DNA of 11,591 nt from JBFLVN01 sp040758475 (GTDB lineage Bacteria > JAGRBM01), in contig JBFLVN010000115.1 of the NCBI GenBank assembly GCA_040758475.1, positions 1 through 11,591 on the forward strand, given 5' to 3'. Both the position numbers and the translations under genes were made by a program. The notes below the pieces were generated by a model. The model was not told the origin of the DNA, did no database searches, and was given only the letters and a program-made list of their open reading frames with translations. How positions within the stretch are numbered: the first letter of the stretch is position 1; each line of letters begins with the position of its first letter. Below, in pieces: positions 1-6,658 of this stretch.

Positions 1-67
1 CGCCCGGCCGGGAGGGAAGCTACTCGCGAAGGCTATTTCTGGGAATGCGGCATGATGTCGCAGGGGG

Positions 68-3000
68 TCAAGGCAAGAACGGATTCCCAATCACGAAGAA
101 ATCCAGATTTGTACCAGCATCACCTACTACCAAGTTCGATGCATTAGAAGAATAAATAACATATTGACCATTTTCAGCAATACAAGCACTACTGCCATTA
201 TTACCTTGCACGCCACTGGCATTTATCGATATTCGCATAATTGCCCCAGTCTGGAGGTCCTTCACAAAGCCATCGGCAGCATTATTGGTGTCTCCAGATA
301 CCAAATTCGATGCATCAGACATGAAACTCATATAACGCCCATCCAGCGTGGTGCACCCGCCAAGAGAGTCAGCAAATATTTGCCCTCCCGTTGCCGTAGT
401 GCTCAATCGTACGATCGCATTTGTCTGCATATCTTTTCGAAAAATGTCATATTTACCATTGGTATCGCCCGTCACCAAATTCGATGCAATAGAAGAAAAA
501 AAGACATATCGCCCATCCCGCGAATATCCAGCATTAGTCAAACCGTTTGACTGGGTACCTGTAGAACTAGTATTAACCCGCATCGTAGAAGCCAACATCG
601 TATCGCGAATAAATAAATCACGGATAGCATTTGTATCACTTGATACTAAATTTGTAGCACTAGAATAAAATACAACATACCGGCCAGTCGAGGAAATGCT
701 GGGCATAAAGCTATCTGCATTTCCACCAATTCCTGAAGTGCTAACGCTGACTTTTTCAATAGCACCAGTAGCTAAATTCTTTTTAAAAACATCGTAAGTG
801 CTAATATCCGAAGCGACAAGATTCGATGCTGCCGAAGAAAAAGCGACATATCCTCCATCAGAAGATAGAGATGGATTTATACTAGTACTATTCCCAGGCG
901 TTCCAGCAGATGAAGCGCTCGCCAAAACAATAGAACCGTCGTTTAAATTCTTTACAAAAATATCTCTCCAAACATTCATTGGACCAGCGACCAAGTTATT
1001 AGCATATGAAACAAAAGCGACATATCTCCCGTCACTGGAGATCGAGGGCTCCTCCGAACTTGAATTTCCCAAAATTCCAGCAGCAGAAGAACTTATGAGC
1101 GTTGTTATACCAGTATCTAAATTCTTTAAAAAAACATCGTTATTTCGGTTATCATCATTGGCAATAAGATCAATCATCTGAGATGAAAATACTATCAAAC
1201 GACCATCAGCAGATGCGCTTAAGGATAAATTTTGCCCACCAGTAGGTCTTTCTCCAGCCGAATTGGTATTTTGAAGCACAGTCGTTCCCGCGGTAATATC
1301 TCGTAAAAAAACATCAATATTGGCTGTTGCGTCGATCGGCACAAGATTGCTTGCATAAGTACTGAAAGCCACTCGCTGTCCATCATTCGAGACATTCATC
1401 GATATTGCGTCGTAATCGGCTTCCACGCCCGAAGTCGACACATTAACACGCTGAATTACCCCACTTTGCAAATCTTTCCAAAACACATCATCCACCAAAT
1501 TGGTATCACCGACCACTAAAGTGCTGGCCGACGAAAGGAATGCAACATATCTACCATCGCCCGAGATAGAAGCCCTTCGGCTATCACCCACGACTTGGGA
1601 ACCAGATGCGGTCGTGCTGGCCCTTATGGTTACTCCGCTAAAGAGATCCTTGACGAAAACGTCCCACGTCCCATTAGTATCAGCGGGGACAAGATTCGTT
1701 GCTACGGATGAAAATGCAACATATCTACTATCTAATGAAATCGAATTGAAACTACTTGCTCCATTCGCTTGCCCACCGGCAGAATCGGTACTGACACGTA
1801 CAACGCTCCCATCTTGAAGATTCTTCAAATAAGCGTCATTTTGCCCATTCGTATCTCCAGCGATCAACGCCATGCTGGTAGTAAAAATCGCGTACAAACC
1901 ATCTTGGCTAAGGCCCGCCGAGGTATTTTGAACAATTAATTTCGTTTCCCCTGTTTGCATGTCTTTAAGGAAGCCATCCAATGCTCCATCGAAATCACCC
2001 GCAACCAAATTACTAGCTGAAGATGAAAAAACCACGTAGCGGCCATCCGCAGAGATCCCTCCAGCATTGCTACACGGGATTGATACTGGCAGGGGGCACC
2101 CCATTGCTTGCGCGCCGTTGCTATCCGTGCTGATCCTCAAAGTGGTTCCATTCTCCAAGTCCTTCCAAAAAACATCTGCCACACCATTCGTATCTCCTGA
2201 AACAAGATTAGTCGCAAAAGAATAGAATACGACGTATCTACCATTAGCTGAAATAATCGCGTCACGACTGTTTCCGCTACCTTCGTTCCCAAAGGAATCG
2301 GTACTCGCACGAATGAGAGAACCTGTCGAGATATTTTTTACAAAGATATCAATTGCACCATTATTATCATCGAGGACCAGACCACCGCCAGCCGATTCGA
2401 ACGCGATCCAATTTCCGTCTCGGGATATGCTTGAAGCTTCACTATCCGCTCCAGATCCTTGGCGTCCGTTCGAATTCGTTGTTATCCAATAGGGAATCAC
2501 CCCGACAGTTACTTGTGCCGTGACCGGGCCACCAAAGCCCTGGCAAGTCATCATATAAGTTCGGCGAAACAGTGTTGTGACAATTCGATTTCCACTCGCC
2601 AGCTCACCATTTCCCAAACTGCCGATACCTTGATTAATAGAGCAAGAAGTCGCGGCCTCTGTCGTCCACGAAATGATGCTGCTGGCGTCGAGATCAACGA
2701 TTGAAGGTAGTGCGTTAAATGATAATATTTGCACAGGAGGATTAACGACAGTGATGGTTAATGTAGGAGGTGTTAAATCAAGCAATGATTCCGAATCGCT
2801 ACATGCATAAACAACCCCGTAGATTCCTAACGAATTAAACGTGACTGCACCTGGGTCTTCCATTGCAGAGTTTGCGGCTCCACCACTAAAATCCCACAAA
2901 TGCGTAAATGGCGTATTGTTATCGATGTCTATACACGTTGAATTGAAGTTCACTGATTGTCCGACATTAATCGTCACATTCCCCACCGGCGTATCAATCA

Positions 3001-4624
3001 CTCCGTTCGGCGGATCGTTCACGCCGTTCACCGTGATGCTTACCGTCACGGGGGTGGAGACCGCGAATTCCGTGTCCGTCACCGTGAATTGGAAGGAATC
3101 GCTTCCGAAGTAGTTGGGGTCCGGGGTGTAAGTAACGCCCAGCGGGGCGAAGCCGCTCAGGGCGTCCAGGTCGCCGTTTAAGGGCGGAACGGTCACGTCC
3201 ACGACAAGCGAGGTAACGGGGTCTTCGGCGTCGGTCCCCGTGAGGGTAATCCCCACAGAGCCATCTTCATTCACGCTCACCGGCCCCGGGTTCGTAGCCA
3301 CGGGGGCGGCGTTCGGGACGAACATCAAGACGCTGGCTGGCGCCGCCGGCGTGAGCGCTCCGCTCGTAGCCCCTACGTTGATCACTCCGCCGGAGGAGTA
3401 GGTGATCCCGCTAAACACCGCTACGCCGCTGGCGGTGCTCTTGGTGATGGCGCCCGAGAAGCTTCCGGCCCCATCTTCCGTAATAGTGATGGCCCGGCCA
3501 CTTTCCGTAGTAAGGACGTAGCCGTACTGGTCGCGCACCTGGACGGTGAAGGTGTTCCAGGGAACGCCCGGGGTTTGCGGGCTTGCGGGCGGGGTTCCGA
3601 AGATAAGCGAAGTCGCCACCGGCGTCGGGTTCACCGTCACCGTGACGGCCGCGGGGCTGGAGAGGCCCGGGCTCGTCGCGTTCACGTTGAAGGTGCCCGC
3701 GGTGTTGTAGGAGAGGTTGTTGAAAAGGACGCCGCCCGCGGAAGTATAGCGGACCGTGGTCCCGCCGAAACTTCCCGGGCCGTCCTCCGTGATCGTGATG
3801 GCCCGGCCGTTGTCCGTGGTGACGAGATTTCCCAGGCTATCCAGCACGTCCACCGTAAAAAGATTCCACGTGTAGCCCGCGTATTGGAACGGGTTCGGGG
3901 CCGAGCGGAACCGGAGCTGCGCCGGGGCGAGGGGATGATTCACGCTCACCGCCACGCTTTCCGCCGGAAGGAGATCGAGGCTCGTGGCGCCGACGAGGAT
4001 ACTTTCGATGTCCGGGTAGCTGATGTCGTTGAAAGTCGCGACGCCGCCAACCGTATTGCGGGTAATGGTCCCGGAAAAAGAAGAATCTCCCGTTTCCGTA
4101 AGAGCGATGGCTCTTCCGTTATCCCCCGCGACGAGGGCGCCCGTGCTGTCGCGCACCTCGACCGTGAAGGCGCCCCAGGGAAGGCCCGCTCCTTGGGGGC
4201 TTGAGGGCGGCGTCCCGAACGAAAGCGAGACGGCTACCGGCGGGCCGCCCACGACGATCACCTGGGTACCCACGATGCTCCCCACGCCCCCGGCGGTCAC
4301 GTCGAAGGTGACGACCCCGGCCTGATTGTATGAGAGGTCGTCGAAGGTGGCGATCCCCTGGGCGGCCGTCCGCGTGAGCGTGCCCGAGAGCGTCCCGCCC
4401 CCGCCCGTCTGGACGATGCTGACCTGCGTGACGTTCGGGTCGTCGGGCACTTCGCCGAGTTTATTCAGGAGCTTGACCGTGAAGGCCGGCCAGGTCTGGC
4501 CCACGTTCACGGGGCTCGCGGGGGGCGTCCCGTAGACTAGGTTGGAAACCGTGTTGAGGCAGCCGAGCGAGAGGGAAAGGAACGCCGCCGCCAAGGCGAG
4601 GCGCCCGCCGCGAAGCATCCGCAT
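68..4624 (-). CDS. Large surface lipoprotein with Ig-like, cadherin-like, PKD-like and TolB/PD40 beta-propeller repeats
   Basis: The protein has 1518 residues. A basic start, a hydrophobic stretch and the lipobox LSLGC (Cys22) mark a type II signal peptide. Residue +2 is Leu, not Asp, which fits outer-membrane sorting if Lol rules apply. Four Ig-like repeats follow (about 31-437; hallmarks FGTPP, FTV, RAITITEDG, GVA.F). Next come a cadherin-like domain (about 440-540, NEDGS, YTPDPNYFGSDSF), a PKD-like domain (about 545-630), another Ig-like module (about 630-710), and 14 repeats of about 57 residues (712-1518) of the type DGRYVAFSS.ASNLV.GDTNG..DVF.KDL. These resemble TolB/WD40-like PD40 blades. 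The domains suggest adhesion or ligand binding at the cell surface; no catalytic motif is visible. The start is the first of two ATGs (4624 and 4618), with GGGGG 7 nt upstream of the first. Codons downstream of about residue 550 are much more AT-rich. The exact role is unknown. Confidence 0.93.
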   Translation of the reverse strand: MRMLRGGRLALAAAFLSLSLGCLNTVSNLVYGTPPASPVNVGQTWPAFTVKLLNKLGEVPDDPNVTQVSIVQTGGGGTLSGTLTRTAAQGIATFDDLSYNQAGVVTFDVTAGGVGSIVGTQVIVVGGPPVAVSLSFGTPPSSPQGAGLPWGAFTVEVRDSTGALVAGDNGRAIALTETGDSSFSGTITRNTVGGVATFNDISYPDIESILVGATSLDLLPAESVAVSVNHPLAPAQLRFRSAPNPFQYAGYTWNLFTVDVLDSLGNLVTTDNGRAITITEDGPGSFGGTTVRYTSAGGVLFNNLSYNTAGTFNVNATSPGLSSPAAVTVTVNPTPVATSLIFGTPPASPQTPGVPWNTFTVQVRDQYGYVLTTESGRAITITEDGAGSFSGAITKSTASGVAVFSGITYSSGGVINVGATSGALTPAAPASVLMFVPNAAPVATNPGPVSVNEDGSVGITLTGTDAEDPVTSLVVDVTVPPLNGDLDALSGFAPLGVTYTPDPNYFGSDSFQFTVTDTEFAVSTPVTVSITVNGVNDPPNGVIDTPVGNVTINVGQSVNFNSTCIDIDNNTPFTHLWDFSGGAANSAMEDPGAVTFNSLGIYGVVYACSDSESLLDLTPPTLTITVVNPPVQILSFNALPSIVDLDASSIISWTTEAATSCSINQGIGSLGNGELASGNRIVTTLFRRTYMMTCQGFGGPVTAQVTVGVIPYWITTNSNGRQGSGADSEASSISRDGNWIAFESAGGGLVLDDNNGAIDIFVKNISTGSLIRASTDSFGNEGSGNSRDAIISANGRYVVFYSFATNLVSGDTNGVADVFWKDLENGTTLRISTDSNGAQAMGCPLPVSIPCSNAGGISADGRYVVFSSSASNLVAGDFDGALDGFLKDMQTGETKLIVQNTSAGLSQDGLYAIFTTSMALIAGDTNGQNDAYLKNLQDGSVVRVSTDSAGGQANGASSFNSISLDSRYVAFSSVATNLVPADTNGTWDVFVKDLFSGVTIRASTTASGSQVVGDSRRASISGDGRYVAFLSSASTLVVGDTNLVDDVFWKDLQSGVIQRVNVSTSGVEADYDAISMNVSNDGQRVAFSTYASNLVPIDATANIDVFLRDITAGTTVLQNTNSAGERPTGGQNLSLSASADGRLIVFSSQMIDLIANDDNRNNDVFLKNLDTGITTLISSSAAGILGNSSSEEPSISSDGRYVAFVSYANNLVAGPMNVWRDIFVKNLNDGSIVLASASSAGTPGNSTSINPSLSSDGGYVAFSSAASNLVASDISTYDVFKKNLATGAIEKVSVSTSGIGGNADSFMPSISSTGRYVVFYSSATNLVSSDTNAIRDLFIRDTMLASTMRVNTSSTGTQSNGLTNAGYSRDGRYVFFSSIASNLVTGDTNGKYDIFRKDMQTNAIVRLSTTATGGQIFADSLGGCTTLDGRYMSFMSDASNLVSGDTNNAADGFVKDLQTGAIMRISINASGVQGNNGSSACIAENGQYVIYSSNASNLVVGDAGTNLDFFVIGNPFLP
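71..2491 (-). repeat. 14 tandem coding repeats forming beta-propeller blades
   Basis: Residues 712-1518 of the lipoprotein split by eye into 14 units of roughly 52-68 residues, each with a DGRYV.F.S core followed by NLV.GDTN, D.F.K and a strand rich in R.S. Two units are degenerate: the fourth (QDGLYAIFTTS) and the last, which is cut short near the stop codon. Fourteen blades would make two seven-bladed propellers; that count is seen, the fold is inferred. Confidence 0.8.
3314..4534 (-). repeat. Four tandem Ig-like coding repeats
   Basis: Residues about 31-437 of the lipoprotein contain four units of about 100 residues. Shared landmarks are GTPP.SP, W..FTV, RAITITEDG.GSF (SIVQTGGGGT in the first, most divergent unit), a Thr-rich strand and GVA.F..I.Y. 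Conservation is visible in the DNA too, for example in the GTGATGGCCCGGCC-like block coding RAI. Confidence 0.75.
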
Positions 4625-4677
4625 GATGAAACCCCCAGGACCCCGCCGAAGACCCAGAACTAATCGGTCCAGGAAGT

Positions 4678-4703
4678 TTGACCGTTCGTTTTGGGACGGT
4701 CAA
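4678..4703. promoter_or_regulatory. Inverted repeat upstream of the lipoprotein gene
   Basis: TTGACCGT (4678-4685) and ACGGTCAA (4696-4703) are perfect 8-bp arms around a 10-nt loop, about 54 nt upstream of the lipoprotein ATG. Read on the minus strand, the arm at 4703-4698 gives TTGACC, a fair -35 hexamer. The element 17 nt further on (CAAACT) is a poor -10. A perfect 8-bp palindrome GGTTAACC sits beside it at 4707-4714. It may be an operator or a start-proximal regulatory site. The role is inferred only from position. Confidence 0.3.
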
Positions 4704-4754
4704 CGGGGTTAACCAACCGGAAGCAGGGGGTTTTCCCGGAACCGGAGGGTTCCC

Positions 4755-5579
4755 CTATCCCGCCAGCAATTCGTCCATCCCCGCCTGGACCGCGCGGGAG
4801 ACTTGTTCGTAGGAGGCGCGCAGGGCGGCTTCTTCGCTCCCCGCGGGAGGGGAAAAAGCTTCTCCAAATTTGACCCGGATTTTCGATGGGAAGAGCGGGA
4901 AGTAGGCCCCCGCCGGATTCCAGAGGGTGAAGTACGCCGCCAGGGCGGCGGCCCACGGGGGCGCCACGAGCGCGGTGGCAATCCCCGCTCCGGCGGCCAA
5001 AAGAAGCTGGCCGAGCGTGATGGGCATCCATTTTTCACCGAGGAACCGCACGCCGGAAATCCATCCAAGGAGCGGGCTTTGGACGAGCACCGGATTAATG
5101 AGGTGGCTCCCCGCGACCGACACCGGGACGAGGGGCGCCCCCGCCCGCCGGGCGATGCGGGCCCAGCCCAGGCGGCCGCCCAGGTCCGATTGCTTCCACC
5201 GCCAGAAGGGGCGCGAGGCCTCCCGCGAACCGCCGGGGAAAACGAGGAGCCCCGCTCCCTCCGAAAGCGCCTCCTCCGCCGCCTCGTGGGTCGCCGGAAT
5301 GCACCCCAGGCGCGGAAGAACGGAGCGGAGCCCCGGCAGGCGGAACCAGATGTCCGCCGTGAGGAAATAGAGCCCGCGTTTCCCCTCGAAGCGCTCCTCC
5401 CAGGCCGAGACGATCGCGAGAAGCTCCCAGGGAACGGCGATGTTGTGGTTCGAAACGAGCACGCACGGCCCATCGGGCACGCGGGATACTCCCTCGTGCG
5501 CCGCGCGGAAATAGCGCGAGAGCATGGGACGGAAGATTTGAAGAACCCGGCGGACGAGCCGGGGGTCTCGGGAGATCAT
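4755..5579 (-). CDS. Lysophospholipid/diacylglycerol-type acyltransferase (LPLAT, MGAT-like)
   Basis: This 274-residue protein likely transfers an acyl chain to a glycerolipid or related alcohol at the inner membrane. Block I is SNHN (N44, H45, the catalytic His). Block II is GCIPAT (92-97). Block III is FPGGSRE (114-120), the version seen in MGAT/DGAT2/TMEM68-like members rather than the FPEGTRS of PlsC. Block IV is VPVSVAG (151-157). A hydrophobic stretch at about 190-217 could associate with the membrane. The usual Asp of NHx4D is absent: position 50 is Pro. It is the last gene of the copper-led operon, 30 nt after the CPBP protease gene. No good Shine-Dalgarno precedes this ATG (the upstream bases are GTAAAAAA), so the Met at residue 19 remains a possible start. 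The substrate cannot be read from the sequence. Confidence 0.85.
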   Translation of the reverse strand: MISRDPRLVRRVLQIFRPMLSRYFRAAHEGVSRVPDGPCVLVSNHNIAVPWELLAIVSAWEERFEGKRGLYFLTADIWFRLPGLRSVLPRLGCIPATHEAAEEALSEGAGLLVFPGGSREASRPFWRWKQSDLGGRLGWARIARRAGAPLVPVSVAGSHLINPVLVQSPLLGWISGVRFLGEKWMPITLGQLLLAAGAGIATALVAPPWAAALAAYFTLWNPAGAYFPLFPSKIRVKFGEAFSPPAGSEEAALRASYEQVSRAVQAGMDELLAG

Positions 5580-5609
5580 TTTTTTACATTATCACGGATC
5601 GAAACAGAT

Positions 5610-6356
5610 TTACACCCACCCCGACCCGAGCAGGAATATCCCAAATCCGTGGGCCAGGGTGGAGGAGATGACGCCGTATTTGGTGCGAAGGAAGGCACAG
5701 AGAAGGCCTTCGTAAAGGGTGAAGATCACGAGGGGGGCGCCCACGTCCGTTACGGTGTAGGAGAGGAAAATGTGCCCGGCGCCGAAAAAGAGCCCCGAGA
5801 GAGCCATGGCCCGCTTTTCGCTCGTCTTGGTTTCGAGATACCCCTGGAGGAATCCCCGGAAGAGCATTTCCTCGTAGAAGTTCCCGAGGATCGTAAAGAT
5901 GAAAATGACCGGGAGAAGCCCCGCGGGGACGGCGCCGCCCTTGAGGAAAAGCGGCGTGTCCCTTCCGAGAATCCAGCCCGGCAGCCCGACGGCGGCACCC
6001 GTGAGAAAGCCGAAGGCGATCACCTGAAGCCAGGGACCCTTCCTCCAAAGAACGTATTTTTTGAAATCCTTTTCGACGGCGAGCGTCCCGAAGACGAGGC
6101 CCACGCAAGAGGCGCCGAGGAGCAGGAGAAGGCCCGGGTCCTCGACAAACCGGAGCCAGACGAGGGCCTTCCCCGCCCGCTCAATCCGCCAGAGGCCAAG
6201 GGGCGTCATGGCGTCGCGGACCAGGATGAAGAGCAGGATGTAGAGGACGATCCGGAGTTCGGTGCGGTCCCGGGGAAGCACCCACAGGACGAGGGCGAAG
6301 AGGAGAAACCCCGGCGTGATCCGTTCGTTGTATTCGACGAGCAACGAAACGTTCAT
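5610..6356 (-). CDS. CPBP family intramembrane glutamic protease (CAAX/Abi-like)
   Basis: This 248-residue protein is very hydrophobic, with about seven or eight membrane segments. It carries the CPBP (Rce1/Abi) signatures: motif 1 EEMLFRG (E162, E163, R167), motif 2 FGAGH (F191, H195) and motif 3 around H236 (TLAHGFG). E162/E163 and the two His residues are the expected catalytic set of glutamic intramembrane proteases. The Asn often found four residues after the last His is Ile240 here. Family members act as CAAX-type peptidases, bacteriocin-immunity or maturation factors; the substrate here is unknown. The start ATG has AGGA 8 nt upstream, and that site overlaps the stop codon of the GDT1-like gene (10-nt gap), so the two genes are probably translationally linked. 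Confidence 0.88.
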   Translation of the reverse strand: MNVSLLVEYNERITPGFLLFALVLWVLPRDRTELRIVLYILLFILVRDAMTPLGLWRIERAGKALVWLRFVEDPGLLLLLGASCVGLVFGTLAVEKDFKKYVLWRKGPWLQVIAFGFLTGAAVGLPGWILGRDTPLFLKGGAVPAGLLPVIFIFTILGNFYEEMLFRGFLQGYLETKTSEKRAMALSGLFFGAGHIFLSYTVTDVGAPLVIFTLYEGLLCAFLRTKYGVISSTLAHGFGIFLLGSGWV

Positions 6357-6366
6357 GGAACAATTC

Positions 6367-6639
6367 CTACAATTTTCCAGCCAGCATGAGGCCGCCGATG
6401 GCGATGAAGGCCACGGCCGCGATCTTTTCGAGAATTTCCCCCGGCACGATGCGCGTCAGGGCTTCGCCCCCCAGGGCGCCCAGGAGCGTCACGATGACGA
6501 GGGCCGCCGCGCCGCCCAAGAACACGGAGAAGGGCTTTCCCGTCCGCGAAACCCCCGCGATCACGGCGAGCTGGGTCTTGTCCCCCAGTTCCGCGAGAAA
6601 GATCGTCCCGAAGGTGGCCACCACTACTTTCCAATCCAT
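6367..6639 (-). CDS. Half-size GDT1/TMEM165 (UPF0016) family cation transporter
   Basis: This 90-residue protein has three predicted membrane helices and the family signature ELGDKT (E17-T22) in the first one. Members are Mn2+/Ca2+ (proton-coupled) transporters or exporters. Typical proteins carry two copies of the three-helix module with two E-x-G-D-K/R-T/S motifs; this one has a single copy. It would therefore have to act as a dimer, or with a second half encoded outside this window. The Shine-Dalgarno is excellent: AGGAGGG 5 nt before ATG. The gene is 19 nt downstream of copA and 10 nt before the CPBP gene, so it is inside the CsoR-controlled operon. The family call is secure. The metal is inferred from the family only. 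Confidence 0.9.
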   Translation of the reverse strand: MDWKVVVATFGTIFLAELGDKTQLAVIAGVSRTGKPFSVFLGGAAALVIVTLLGALGGEALTRIVPGEILEKIAAVAFIAIGGLMLAGKL

Positions 6640-6658
6640 TTTTTCCCTCCTGGAATTT

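Noticed and set aside
71..2491. Regular repeats at about 170 bp, considered as a CRISPR-like or satellite array
   Set aside because: The periodicity is that of coding beta-propeller blades in an uninterrupted frame; there are no identical short repeats with unique spacers.
3575..4204. Open plus-strand frame of 209 codons opposite the lipoprotein Ig repeats
   Set aside because: It is Arg/Ala/Gly-rich, and its internal periodicity mirrors the Ig-like repeats on the other strand.
4738..4753. Hairpin GGAACC-GGAG-GGTTCC right after the acyltransferase stop, as a terminator
   Set aside because: The stem is only 6 bp and no T run follows on the minus strand, so termination is not supported.
4803..6389. 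Open plus-strand frame of 528 codons opposite the acyltransferase and CPBP genes
   Set aside because: It is antisense to two genes with clear family motifs. The translation is a Glu/Arg/Gly/Pro-rich low-complexity string with no domain, typical of an empty frame in GC-rich DNA.
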